Assembly: GCA_021778975.1 (NCBI GenBank)
Contig: JAJYBO010000088.1
Coordinates: 1-10,133, forward strand
Length of the DNA: 10,133 bases
Reading direction: 5' to 3'
From: Deltaproteobacteria bacterium
GTDB lineage: Bacteria; Desulfobacterota; Desulfobacteria; Desulfobacterales; Desulfatirhabdiaceae
The stretch's first letter is position 1, and each line of letters begins with the position of its first letter. A model generated the notes under the pieces. The model was given only the letters and a program-made list of their open reading frames with translations. It was not told the DNA's origin and did not search any database. Made by a program: the position numbers and the translations under genes. Of the stretch, positions 1-8,971 are shown piece after piece.

Positions 1-590
1 TTTTTCTGAGCGTCAAGAACCCGCAACTGAAAATAATCCACAGCCAGCTCGGATTGGGCGCTGAGTGTCGCAGCCGCCAGATCCGCGGCGCTGGCCTGCA
101 CGCCGGCCTCACTGGCCTCGACACTTTTGCGGATTTTGCCCCATATGTCCGCCTCCCAGGCCAGGCTGAACGGAAGCTGAAAATCCGTTGACTCCTTGCC
201 GGCGTTGCTGCCGCTCAGGTTGGCGGATGTGCGGGTTCCGATCGCCGAAGCGCCGGCCGTCAGTGTCGGAAAATATCCGGCGCGGGCGGATTGCACCAGC
301 GCCTGAGCCTGGCGGAAAGCGGCTTCGTAGGCTTTGATATTCTGGTTGTCAATCACCACCTTTTCTTCGAGCGCATTCAGTTGCGGGTCGTTATAAATCG
401 TCCACCACTGTTCGGATATCCCGCCGTCCTCCGGTTGCGCCACCTTCCAGCCGGCCATCTCCTTATACGCCGCAGGCATTCTGGCGACAGCCGCGGGTTT
501 CACATAATCAGGGCCTGCCGCGCATCCTGTCAGCCCCAACATGCCTGCCATGATGACAGCCCCCATCACACTCTTTATAGAAAAACGCAT
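1..590 (-). CDS. Outer-membrane efflux lipoprotein, NodT/OprM family (partial: C-terminal part beyond window edge)
   Basis: This is the outer-membrane channel of the tripartite pump; trimers of this family form the duct through the outer membrane and periplasm. I translated it directly from the minus strand. It starts at the ATG at 590, with GGAGG six bases upstream, and stays open to the window edge, giving 196 residues of a protein that is usually about 450-500. Residues 1-19 are a hydrophobic signal and LTGC at 20-23 is a lipobox, so Cys23 should be lipidated. The next residues, AAGPDYVKP, are typical of NodT-type lipoproteins. An early WW..YNDPQLNALEEKVV stretch (about 62-79), N-IKAYEA-FRQAQA (about 84-97) and GYFPTLTAGAS (about 105-115) match the first helical repeat of the family. 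It lies 14 bp after the mdtC-like stop, so it is the last visible gene of the operon. The family call is firm; the partner pump is inferred from gene order. Confidence 0.93.
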   Translation of the reverse strand, partial: MRFSIKSVMGAVIMAGMLGLTGCAAGPDYVKPAAVARMPAAYKEMAGWKVAQPEDGGISEQWWTIYNDPQLNALEEKVVIDNQNIKAYEAAFRQAQALVQSARAGYFPTLTAGASAIGTRTSANLSGSNAGKESTDFQLPFSLAWEADIWGKIRKSVEASEAGVQASAADLAAATLSAQSELAVDYFQLRVLDAQK

Positions 591-604
591 TTGCGCCTCC
601 ACCA

Positions 605-3600
605 TTATCGAACGATTGCCATGACCGGTTTTTTCCGGCGTCTTGCCTCCAGCCAGGCGCGAAACCGATCCAGATAGATATACACGACCGGCGTGGTAAA
701 CAGGGTCAGCAATTGACTGAACAACAGCCCGCCGACAATCGAAATTCCCAGAGGACGCCGCAACTCACCGCCAATGCCCATCCCCATCGCCAGCGGCACC
801 GCCCCCAGAATGGCCGCCATTGTCGTCATCATGATCGGACGAAACCGCAGCAGACATGCCTGATAGACGGCTTCCGTCGCGGTTTTTCCTTCCCGGCGCT
901 GCACCGTCAGCGCGAAATCAATCATCATGATACCATTCTTCTTGACGATACCGATCAGCAGGATGACCCCGATAATGGCGATCATGTTCAGATCGGTATG
1001 AAACGCCATCAACGCCAGCACCGCTCCGATACCCGCGGACGGCAGCGTGGAGAGAATGGTCAGCGGATGGATATAGCTTTCATACAAAATCCCCAGAACG
1101 ATATAGACCGACACCAGAGCCGCCAGAATCAGAAATGGCTCGCTCTTGAGAGAATCTTCGAACGCTCTGGCCGTTCCGGCGAATTTTCCCTGAATGCTGG
1201 CGGGCAGACCAATCTGACTCATGGCGGCATCAACGGCATTGACCGCATTTCCCAACGCCATTCCCGGCGCCAGATTAAAGGAAATTGTCACCGATGGAAA
1301 CTGCCCCTGATGGTTGACCGCCAGCGAGGTGGCACCCGGCTGATAGGAGGTAAAAGCGCTGAGCGGCGCCATTTTGCCATTGGACGAGGCCACATAAATA
1401 TTACGCAGCGTATCCGGATGTTGCCAGAAAGGAGGCGCTGCCTCCAGAATCACATGATATTGGTTCAACTGGGTGTAGATGATGGATACCTGGCGCTGAC
1501 CAAACGCGTCATACAGCGTCTCGTCAATCTGCTGAGAACTGATTCCCAAACGGGAAGCCGTCGCCCGATCAATCACCAGCCTGGCTTCCAACCCCCGATT
1601 TTGCATGTCGCTGTTGACATCCACCAGCCCCGGAAGCGTGGCCATTTTCTGCATGACCCGGGGCGCCCATGTGTTCAGTTCGTTCACGTTTTCACTCTGG
1701 AGCGTAAACTGATACAGCGCGCTGCTGATTTTCCCCCCGACCCGCAGATCCTGCACCGGCTGAAGAAATGTCGGCGCTCCGACAACATGCGCCAGTTGTT
1801 TGCGCAGCCGGGCAATGACCTGATTGGAAGTGTCTTTTCGCGTATTGAATCCTTTCAGGGTGATGAACATGCGGGCGGTGTTGACGGTGGTAATGCCGCC
1901 GCCGGTAAACCCTGTCACATATTTTACATCCGGATCTTTACGGACGATATCAACAATCCGGGTCAATTTTTTTTGCATCAAATTGGAAGAAATATCCTGA
2001 GACGCCTGAACATTACCGATGATCCGGCCCGTATCCTGTTCCGGAAAAAACCCTTTGGGAACGATCACAAAGAGGACGCCGTTCACCGCCACCATCGCCA
2101 GCGTGATTCCCAGCATGATGCGGGAATGATTCAGCGCCCAGCGCAAGGCGCTGCTGTAAGTGCTGTGGAGAAACGTAAACATCCGCTCACTGGCGCGGTA
2201 CATTTTTCCGTGAACCCGCGTGCTTTCATCGCGAAGCAAACCGGCGCACATCGCAGGGGTGGCGGTCAACGAGACGACCAGAGACACCAGAATCGCCACA
2301 GACAGGGTGACGGCGAATTCCTGAAACAGCCGCCCCACCATACCGCCCATCAAAAGAATGGGAATGAACACGGCAATCAGAGAAACGCTCATGGACAGCA
2401 CCGTAAAGGCGATTTCCTGAGAACCCGACAGCGCCGCCTGCAAAGGCGTCTGCCCCATTTCACGGTAACGGGTGATATTTTCGATCACCACAATGGCGTC
2501 ATCCACCACAAAGCCGGTTGAAATGGTGAGCGCCATCAGTGACAGATTGTCTAAAGAATACCCGAAAAGGTACATGACCGCGAAGGCGCCGACGATGGAC
2601 ACCGTCACCGCCATTGCCGGAATGACCGTGGCGCGGACATTGCGGAGAAACCAGAAAATCACGAGAATCACCAGCACCCCGGACAGCAAGAGCGAAATTT
2701 CCACATCCCGCAGCGAACCGCGGATTGGCGGCGTTCGGTCCACCACCACCGAAAGCTGGACGCCCTGTGGCACCATGGCGGCGAACTGCGGCATGAGCGC
2801 GCGGACGCTATCCACCGTTTCGATGATATTGGCGCCCGGCTGGCGGAAAATCACCACCATGACCGCCGGCTTGCCGTTGACAAGCCCCATGGTGCGGATA
2901 TCTTCGACAGAATCTTCGACATGCGCCACATCACTGAGCCGGACAGCGGCGCCGTTCCGGTATGTCAACACCAGATTTCTGTAATCGGCGGCCTTGAAGA
3001 GCTGATCGTTGACATGGATTTCCAGGTTCTTGTCTCTATCGGACAGTGTTCCCTTGGGCTTGTTGACATTGGTGGCCGCCAGCATCGCGCGAACCTGAGA
3101 CAGTGCGACGCCATAGCGGCTGAGAGCCACGGGATTGGCCTCCACCCGCACCGCCGGCAGCGCGCCACCGCCGATAAACACTTGGCCGATCCCCCTGATC
3201 TGGGAAAGTTTCTGCGCCAGAACGGATGAGGCCACATCGTACATCACGGCTCTGGATACGGTCTGGGACATCAGACCCAGCACCATGATCGGCGCATCGG
3301 CCGGGTTCACCTTGCGGTAGGTGGGATTGCTGGGAAGATTGGCCGGCAGGGTGCTTCTGGCGGCGTTGATGGCCGCTTGCACATCTCGGGCCGCACCGTC
3401 AATGTTTCGGCTCAAATCGAATTGCAGGGTGATGCCGGTGGAACCGCGATAGCTGGTGGATGTCATTTCCGTAATCCCGGCGATGCGCGCGAACTGTCGC
3501 TCCAACGGCGCTGCCACCGATGTGGACATCGTATCCGGATCCGCGCCCGGAAGGCTTGCCGACACTGAAATGGTCGGAAAATCCACCTGCGGCAGCGGCG

Positions 3601-3703
3601 ATACCGGCATCAGCCTGAACCCAATGACGCCCGCCAGAACGACGCCGATGGTGATGAGCGTGGTGGCGACCGGCCTGTGGATGAATGTGGCGGAAAAATT
3701 CAT
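605..3703 (-). CDS. mdtC: RND multidrug efflux pump inner-membrane subunit, MdtC/MuxC-like
   Basis: This inner-membrane proton/drug antiporter subunit, 1032 aa, closely resembles E. coli MdtC (about 1025 aa). Shared stretches include an N-terminal RPVATTL, PVSPLPQVDFPTISVSASLP (about 33-52), AARDVQAAINAA (about 104-115), TFLQPVQDLRVGG (about 645-657) and FGQRQVS.IYTQLNQY (about 734-749). It has the usual two halves, each with a periplasmic loop followed by a cluster of membrane helices. The proton-relay residues are present: D401-D402 in TM4 (GFVVDDAIV) and K922 in TM10 (GIVKKNG). I chose the ATG at 3703 because MNFSATFIHRPVATT aligns with the family N-terminus and starts 1 nt after the mdtB-like stop. 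An in-frame ATG at 3727 would add eight polar residues and overlap the upstream gene. In E. coli MdtC works only in a heterotrimer with MdtB, so this gene should depend on its neighbour. Confidence 0.95.
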   Translation of the reverse strand: MNFSATFIHRPVATTLITIGVVLAGVIGFRLMPVSPLPQVDFPTISVSASLPGADPDTMSTSVAAPLERQFARIAGITEMTSTSYRGSTGITLQFDLSRNIDGAARDVQAAINAARSTLPANLPSNPTYRKVNPADAPIMVLGLMSQTVSRAVMYDVASSVLAQKLSQIRGIGQVFIGGGALPAVRVEANPVALSRYGVALSQVRAMLAATNVNKPKGTLSDRDKNLEIHVNDQLFKAADYRNLVLTYRNGAAVRLSDVAHVEDSVEDIRTMGLVNGKPAVMVVIFRQPGANIIETVDSVRALMPQFAAMVPQGVQLSVVVDRTPPIRGSLRDVEISLLLSGVLVILVIFWFLRNVRATVIPAMAVTVSIVGAFAVMYLFGYSLDNLSLMALTISTGFVVDDAIVVIENITRYREMGQTPLQAALSGSQEIAFTVLSMSVSLIAVFIPILLMGGMVGRLFQEFAVTLSVAILVSLVVSLTATPAMCAGLLRDESTRVHGKMYRASERMFTFLHSTYSSALRWALNHSRIMLGITLAMVAVNGVLFVIVPKGFFPEQDTGRIIGNVQASQDISSNLMQKKLTRIVDIVRKDPDVKYVTGFTGGGITTVNTARMFITLKGFNTRKDTSNQVIARLRKQLAHVVGAPTFLQPVQDLRVGGKISSALYQFTLQSENVNELNTWAPRVMQKMATLPGLVDVNSDMQNRGLEARLVIDRATASRLGISSQQIDETLYDAFGQRQVSIIYTQLNQYHVILEAAPPFWQHPDTLRNIYVASSNGKMAPLSAFTSYQPGATSLAVNHQGQFPSVTISFNLAPGMALGNAVNAVDAAMSQIGLPASIQGKFAGTARAFEDSLKSEPFLILAALVSVYIVLGILYESYIHPLTILSTLPSAGIGAVLALMAFHTDLNMIAIIGVILLIGIVKKNGIMMIDFALTVQRREGKTATEAVYQACLLRFRPIMMTTMAAILGAVPLAMGMGIGGELRRPLGISIVGGLLFSQLLTLFTTPVVYIYLDRFRAWLEARRRKKPVMAIVR

Positions 3704-3704
3704 T

Positions 3705-6700
3705 TTATCCCGCCGGTGTGTGGACATGCCGGCGGAGAATCCGGTCGAACGCCAGGTAAATCACCGGCGTCGTATAAAGTGTCAGAACCTGACTGATAAT
3801 CAGCCCGCCGATAATGGAAATTCCCAGGGGACGCCGCAGTTCGGAACCGACGCCAGTCCCCATCGCCAGAGGCAGGGCGCCCAACAGCGCGGCCATTGTC
3901 GTCATCATGATCGGCCGGAAGCGCAGCAGACATGCCTGGTAGATGGCCTCTTGCGGCGACTTGCCTTCGCTCCTTTCCGCATCGAGCGCGAAATCCACCA
4001 TCATGATGCCGTTCTTCTTGACAATGCCGATCAGCAGAATAATACCGATAATGGCGATAACGCTCAGATCTGTACGGCAAAGCATCAGCGACACCACCGC
4101 TCCGACACCGGCCGATGGCAGCGTTGATAAAATGGTGATGGGGTGAATATAACTTTCATAGAGTACACCCAGAACGATATACACCGTAATCAGCGCCGCC
4201 AGTATCAGAATCGGCTCGTTGGCCAGGGATGCCTTGAACGCCTCGGCCGTTCCCTGAAAACTGCCGGCGATGCTGGCGGGAAGCTTCATCTGACGGGTTG
4301 CGGTTTCGATGGCGTCCACCGCCCGGCCCAGCGACATGCCGGGCGCCAGGTTGAACGATACGGTCACCGCCGGAAACTGCCCCTGCCGATTGATGACCAG
4401 CGGCCCCCGGGTCTCTTTGAACGTGGTGATAGCGCTCAGCGGCACCCGTCCGCCGGACGACGATCTCAGGTAAATATCCTGAAGCCCCGCCGGATGCCGG
4501 CCAAACCCAGGCGCAACCGTCAGGACAACCCGGTACTGATTCAGTTCCGTGAAGATGGTGGATATCTGGCGCTGACCGAAGGCGTCATAGAGCGCATCGT
4601 CCACATTCTGAGGCGTAATGCCGAAACGGGAGGCCGTATTTCTGTCAATGTTCAGCACGATCCGAAGCCCGTTGTCCTGCTGATCGCTGCTCACATCCCG
4701 CAGTTCGGGAAGAGCCTTGAGCCTGTCCGTCACCCGGGGCGCCAGCGTTTTGAGTTCGTCGCTGTTGGGGTCTTCCAGCGTGTACTGATACTGGGTGCGG
4801 CTCACCCTGGCGTCCACCGTCAGATCCTGAACCGGCTGCATGAACAGTGAAATACCCGGAACCGTCGCCAGTTTTTGCTGCAACCTGCGGATCACCTCGA
4901 TGGCGTTGATACGCCTCTGGTCGAGCGGCTTCAGATTGATCAGAATTCGCCCGCTGTTTAACGACGTGTTGATGCCGTCAACGCCGATGAATGACGACAG
5001 ACTCTCGACCGCCGGATCTTTCAGGATGACTTTGGCCAGCGCCTGCTGGCGTGCGGCCATGGCCGTGAACGAAACGGACTGCGGGGCCTCGGAGATGCCC
5101 TGAATGACGCCGGTATCCTGCACAGGAAAAAAACCCTTGGGAATCATGATATATACGACCACGGTCAGCACCAGCGTCCCCGCCGCCACAGCCAGCGTGG
5201 TTTTCTTGTAGCGCAGCACCCATTGCAGACTGCGGCCGTAAGCCGCGATAATCCGGTCAAACAGCCTTCCGGACACATGATAAAATTTCCCCTGACGATC
5301 TTCCGGAACATGTTTGAGAATTCGCGAACACATCATCGGGGTCAGCGTCAGCGACACCACCGCTGAAATGAGAATGGTCACCCCAAGCGTGACAGCAAAC
5401 TCCCGAAAGAGCCGTCCCACCACATCCCCCATAAACAGGAGCGGAATCAGAACCGCGATCAGCGATACCGTTAAAGACAGAATCGTGAACCCGATCTGTT
5501 GGGCGCCTTTCAAGGCCGCCTGAAGCGGCGGATCGCCTTCTTCGACATAACGGGCGATATTCTCGATCATGACAATGGCGTCATCCACCACAAAGCCCGT
5601 GGAAATGGTCAGCGCCATCAGCGTCAGATTGTTCAGGCTGAAACCGAGCAAATACATGACGCCGAACGTACCGACCAGCGACAGCGGCGCCGCCACACTG
5701 GGAATGATGGTGGCCGGCAGGTTTCGAAGAAACAGAAATATGACCAGCACCACCAGCACCACGGACAGCATCAGTTCGAATTGAACGTCCTTCACCGATT
5801 CACGGATCGTGACCGTCCGGTCCGTCAGGATGGAAACATGAATGGATGGCGGCAGCGATTCGATCAACTGGGGCAGCAGCTTTTTGATCCGGTCCACCAC
5901 CTCGATGACATTGGCGCCCGGCTGACGCTGGATATTGACGATGACCGCAGGAGACTGGTTGACCCACGCCGCCTGGTTGATGTTTTCGGCATCGTCAACG
6001 ACATCCGCCACATCCTTCAGAAAAACCGGCGCGCCGTTTTTATACGCGACCATCAAAGACCGATAATCTTTGCTGGACAATAACTGGTCATTCGCCCCGA
6101 TGATATAGGACTGCCGGGGGCCGTCAAAACTGCCTTTGGCCTGATTGACATTGGCGGCCATAATGACCGAGCGCAGATCTTCCAGCGTGAGTCCGTATGC
6201 GGCCAGAGCCGTCGGATTGGCCTGAACGCGCACGGCGGGCCGCTGACCGCCGCTGATGCTGACCAGCCCCACCCCGGGCAGTTGAGAAATTTTCTGGGCG
6301 AAACGCGTATCCGCCATATCTTCCACCTGGGGCAGCGGCAGCACGTCCGATGTCAGCGATATGCTCAAGACCGGCGCGTCCGCGGGGTTGACCTTGCTGT
6401 AAACCGGCGGATTGGGCAAATCCTTCGGAAGATAGGTGTAAGCGGCGTTGATGGCCGCCTGCACCTGCTGTTCGGCGACATCCAGGGCAAGGTCGAGGCT
6501 GAACTGAAGTGTAATGACCGAACTGCCCTGAGAGCTGCTGGAGGTCATCTGGGTCAGGCCCGGCATCTGGCCGAACTGCCGTTCGAGCGGCGCCGTGACG
6601 GAAGACGCCATGACATCGGAGCTGGCGCCCGGATAAAAGGTGCGCACCTGTATGGTCGGATAATCCACCTGAGGCAGCGCGGACACCGGCAACTGATGAT

Positions 6701-6785
6701 ATGCCGCAAAACCGGCCAGAACGATGGCCACCATGAGCAGCGTCGTCGCCACCGGCCTCAATATGAACAACCGTGAAATATTCAT
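3705..6785 (-). CDS. mdtB: RND multidrug efflux pump inner-membrane subunit, MdtB/MuxB-like
   Basis: This is the second RND subunit, 1026 aa, with its best likeness to E. coli MdtB. Diagnostic shared stretches are SRLFI.RPVATTLLMVAI (residues 4-21), PVSALPQVDYPTIQV (33-47), the NPPVYSKVNPAD region (125-136), GGQRPAVRV (179-187), ANVNQAKGS (211-219), LFMGDVVGRLFREFAVTL (450-467) and FFPVQDTGVIQG (552-563). The proton relay is intact: D401-D402 (GFVVDDAIV) in TM4 and K924 (GIVKKNG) in TM10. MdtB-type subunits pair with MdtC-type subunits, reported as a 2:1 trimer in E. coli. The start codon overlaps the mdtA-like stop as ATGA, which indicates translational coupling. Typical substrates in enteric bacteria include bile salts, novobiocin and other amphiphiles; the substrate here cannot be read from the sequence. 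Confidence 0.95.
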   Translation of the reverse strand: MNISRLFILRPVATTLLMVAIVLAGFAAYHQLPVSALPQVDYPTIQVRTFYPGASSDVMASSVTAPLERQFGQMPGLTQMTSSSSQGSSVITLQFSLDLALDVAEQQVQAAINAAYTYLPKDLPNPPVYSKVNPADAPVLSISLTSDVLPLPQVEDMADTRFAQKISQLPGVGLVSISGGQRPAVRVQANPTALAAYGLTLEDLRSVIMAANVNQAKGSFDGPRQSYIIGANDQLLSSKDYRSLMVAYKNGAPVFLKDVADVVDDAENINQAAWVNQSPAVIVNIQRQPGANVIEVVDRIKKLLPQLIESLPPSIHVSILTDRTVTIRESVKDVQFELMLSVVLVVLVIFLFLRNLPATIIPSVAAPLSLVGTFGVMYLLGFSLNNLTLMALTISTGFVVDDAIVMIENIARYVEEGDPPLQAALKGAQQIGFTILSLTVSLIAVLIPLLFMGDVVGRLFREFAVTLGVTILISAVVSLTLTPMMCSRILKHVPEDRQGKFYHVSGRLFDRIIAAYGRSLQWVLRYKKTTLAVAAGTLVLTVVVYIMIPKGFFPVQDTGVIQGISEAPQSVSFTAMAARQQALAKVILKDPAVESLSSFIGVDGINTSLNSGRILINLKPLDQRRINAIEVIRRLQQKLATVPGISLFMQPVQDLTVDARVSRTQYQYTLEDPNSDELKTLAPRVTDRLKALPELRDVSSDQQDNGLRIVLNIDRNTASRFGITPQNVDDALYDAFGQRQISTIFTELNQYRVVLTVAPGFGRHPAGLQDIYLRSSSGGRVPLSAITTFKETRGPLVINRQGQFPAVTVSFNLAPGMSLGRAVDAIETATRQMKLPASIAGSFQGTAEAFKASLANEPILILAALITVYIVLGVLYESYIHPITILSTLPSAGVGAVVSLMLCRTDLSVIAIIGIILLIGIVKKNGIMMVDFALDAERSEGKSPQEAIYQACLLRFRPIMMTTMAALLGALPLAMGTGVGSELRRPLGISIIGGLIISQVLTLYTTPVIYLAFDRILRRHVHTPAG

Positions 6786-8014
6786 GAATGGTCGCTCGTG
6801 CGGGGATTCGCTTCAGGATGGTCTTCATTGGCTGGCGTCTTCAGCTCCACCCGACTGCCGTTTCGGAGTCGTTCGACGCCATCCACCACCACGAGTTCGC
6901 CTTCTTTGATCCCGGATGTAATGGACGCTTTTTCCCCTCGAATCAGGCCGACCGTAACCGGCTGCATCACCACGGTTTTATTCGGTTTTACAACATATAC
7001 GAAAGTTCCCTGGGGGCTTCGCTGAATGGCGGAGGACAGCACCGTGGTCGCCCCCTGTTCGACAGCGATCAGCAGTTTTACATTGACAAACTGATTGGGA
7101 AACAGTTCGTTGTGACGATTGGAGAAAACAGCCCTGAGCTTCACGGTGCCGGTTGTCGGGTCAATCTGGTTGTCAACGGTTTCCAGTACGCCAGTCGCCA
7201 GTTTCTGCTGAATGTTCCGGTCATAAACCTTCACCGACGGTTTTTCCGCGCTTTTCAGGCGGGTCATCACTTGCGGTATGACATCTTCGGGTAACGAAAA
7301 AATAACCGATATCGGCTGAATTTGGGTAATCACCACCAGCCCGCCGGTATCGGACGCGTGTACAATGTTACCGGGATCTACCTGCCGCAACCCCACGCGG
7401 CCACTGACCGGAGCGGTAATCCGGCTATAGATCAATTGCAGTTTGGCGCTTTCGATCTGGCCCTGGTCTATCTTCACGGCGGCCTCATACTGGCGCGCCA
7501 GCGCATCCTGCGTATCGAGCTGCTGTTTCGGGATGGAATTCTGCGCCCAGAGCGTCTTGTAACGGCTCAAGTCCAGCCGGGCGTTGTTGAGAAGCTCCTG
7601 ATCGCGCGCCATCTGTCCCTGCGCCTGAATCAACTGCACCTGAAACGGACGCGGGTCAATGGTCGCCAGCAGCATTCCCTGCGTAACCGTCTGCCCCTCT
7701 TTAAAGAAAACATTCATGAGCTGGCCGTCCACCCGGCTTCTGACTGTCACCGTATTCAGCGGCGTCACGGCGCCAATGCCGGTCAGATAGGCGTTCATAT
7801 TTTCTTTTCCCGCCGGTTCCGCCAGAACGGAAACAGGCGGCGGACCCTGCTGGCGCTGCTGTGCTTCGATAGCCGCATACGCTTTGATCCTCCAGAAAAT
7901 ATAACCGCCCGCACCCGCGAACATCAGGACAAGCAGCAACACCGGCAACCATCGGCATTTTTTTCCGGACGGCATTGGGGGGATGGGGTTAGTAACGGGA
8001 AAGGCGTCACTCAT
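6782..8014 (-). CDS. mdtA: RND efflux periplasmic adaptor (membrane fusion protein), MdtA/MuxA-like
   Basis: This periplasmic adaptor links the RND pump to the outer-membrane channel. It is 410 aa, close to the usual length of about 400-415. A cytoplasmic N-terminus is followed by one hydrophobic segment (about 22-41) acting as an anchor; there is no lipobox. The mature part shows the adaptor order. A first lipoyl half contains TVTVRSRVDGQLMNVFFKEGQTVTQG (two stretches, about 88-113). Next comes an alpha-helical hairpin rich in Q, A and L (about 122-190), then the second lipoyl half with SRITAPVSGRVGLRQVDPGN (about 197-216). A beta-barrel domain with IDPTTGTVKLRAVF (284-297) and FPNQFVNVKL (305-314) follows, and a membrane-proximal end with a polar tail. 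The ATG at 8014 has GAGGA about eight bases upstream. It is the first gene of the pump operon, 65 bp after the sulfotransferase-like gene. That gap is AT-rich but I found no convincing promoter in it, and no BaeSR-like regulator is visible. Confidence 0.94.
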   Translation of the reverse strand: MSDAFPVTNPIPPMPSGKKCRWLPVLLLVLMFAGAGGYIFWRIKAYAAIEAQQRQQGPPPVSVLAEPAGKENMNAYLTGIGAVTPLNTVTVRSRVDGQLMNVFFKEGQTVTQGMLLATIDPRPFQVQLIQAQGQMARDQELLNNARLDLSRYKTLWAQNSIPKQQLDTQDALARQYEAAVKIDQGQIESAKLQLIYSRITAPVSGRVGLRQVDPGNIVHASDTGGLVVITQIQPISVIFSLPEDVIPQVMTRLKSAEKPSVKVYDRNIQQKLATGVLETVDNQIDPTTGTVKLRAVFSNRHNELFPNQFVNVKLLIAVEQGATTVLSSAIQRSPQGTFVYVVKPNKTVVMQPVTVGLIRGEKASITSGIKEGELVVVDGVERLRNGSRVELKTPANEDHPEANPRTSDHS

Positions 8015-8079
8015 TATAAAATCCTCAGTTGTGAACGACTGAATATTAACTACCCATCATTGGATAATTATTGCGCTTA

Positions 8080-8805
8080 TCATGACATCATACACGCGGC
8101 GTCCTGAAACGACGGCGCCGATGTCATCGGGGATGACGATGAAAGTGCGGTAAAATTATGAACAAGCGCCGGCTGCACCACGTCGTCAAAGGCCCTCTTG
8201 AACCGGGGATAGTCCATATCAGCGACAATTGGCGCCAGCTTTCGGTAAAGATACCACGAATCCTGAGTGATTCTGGGAAAGTGAAGCAATGTGTGCGGAA
8301 TATCGAACAGGGTGATGGCATAGATCAGCCGATACAATTTTTCCGCCAGAATCGGCAACTGTTCTTTCGGGTTGTCGGTGCCGATCAACCCTCCTGGCAC
8401 CGCTTTTTTGTGTTTGAAAGCCGTCCGCAACTGGCGTATCCACCCTTTCCGTGTATCGCGGGCTTCACAGAATACGGAAACCCGGCTCAAAGCCGCGGCC
8501 TCAAGGTCACGGATCGGAATGAACACATGGTCTATCACGTAAGTTCCGGACGCCACAATCCCGGCCAGTTCATCACAGAGCGATGGGTTCTTGACGATAT
8601 ACGGCGATGATGGATCGCGAATATCCGTCTCCATGCCGGCATGACAATTTTCATAAACGCCATCGTGAATGTCTCTGAAACCCGTATCAATATCCAGCGC
8701 CGTCAGAAGCTGCACCAGAAATGTCGTACCCGCCCGGCCCGTGCCGGTAATCACCATCTTGTGAAGTGGTTGACCCAAAGAATCTGTAGAAAATTGGGGC
8801 TGCAT
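8080..8805 (-). CDS. Sulfotransferase-like P-loop protein (function unassigned)
   Basis: This is a 241-aa soluble protein with no signal peptide or membrane segment. Residues 17-31 read MVITGTGRAGTTFLV: a beta strand followed by GTGRAGTT (21-28), which fits the 5'-phosphosulfate-binding loop of PAPS-dependent sulfotransferases better than a classic Walker A, since the usual GK is absent. A second fitting motif is FIPIRDLEAAALSRVS (95-110), where R99 and S107 have the spacing of the 3'-phosphate-binding R...S motif. Acceptor specificity cannot be deduced. The ATG at 8805 has AGGAGAGG at a suitable distance; another ATG at 8810 is in a different frame and leads only to a short peptide. It lies 65 bp upstream of the pump operon on the same strand, so read-through is possible but a shared role is not shown. 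The C-terminus (about 218-241) is Ser-rich and low complexity. The family call is good; the substrate is unknown. Confidence 0.8.
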   Translation of the reverse strand: MQPQFSTDSLGQPLHKMVITGTGRAGTTFLVQLLTALDIDTGFRDIHDGVYENCHAGMETDIRDPSSPYIVKNPSLCDELAGIVASGTYVIDHVFIPIRDLEAAALSRVSVFCEARDTRKGWIRQLRTAFKHKKAVPGGLIGTDNPKEQLPILAEKLYRLIYAITLFDIPHTLLHFPRITQDSWYLYRKLAPIVADMDYPRFKRAFDDVVQPALVHNFTALSSSSPMTSAPSFQDAACMMS

Positions 8806-8830
8806 GCCATGCCTCTCCTGTTATGACATC

Positions 8831-8861
8831 AAATTCGGCTTTTTACGAGAGCATCAAAATT
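8831..8861 (-). repeat. Inverted arm of the repeat family (copy A)
   Basis: Read on the minus strand, this 31-bp arm has the core GATGCTCTCGTAAAAAGCCG. It matches 9956-9985 at about 26 of 30 positions and 9028-9058 at about 24 of 31 positions. Its orientation is opposite to both. It sits just upstream of the sulfotransferase-like gene. Confidence 0.7.
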
Positions 8862-8971
8862 GTGCTTTCAAAAATTTCCCATAGCAATCTTTATGCCGTA
8901 TTGGTCGCTATATGCGCCTGGCGGAGTTCGATCTCCGAAAAACACCCTGTGTTTCCAGTATCGAATCCACG

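Noticed and set aside
713..2521. Long open frame of 602 codons on the plus strand
   Set aside because: It lies fully antisense to the mdtC-like gene. Its translation is rich in H, R, Q and N with no domain-like pattern, as expected from the mirror frame of a GC-rich gene.
3704..3727. Upstream ATG at 3727 for the mdtC-like gene
   Set aside because: It would add MSTHRRDK, absent from the family, and overlap the mdtB-like gene by 23 bases. The ATG at 3703 aligns with known N-termini.
3456..4850. Plus-strand open frames of 223 and 235 codons
   Set aside because: Both are antisense to the RND genes with the same H/R/Q-rich composition. Their similarity to each other and to the 602-codon frame simply mirrors the similarity of the two RND genes.
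8919..8940. tRNA T-arm-like sequence around CGGAGTTCGATCTCCG
   Set aside because: The loop has six rather than seven bases, and no acceptor, D-arm or anticodon-arm partners are found around it. It is an isolated small hairpin.
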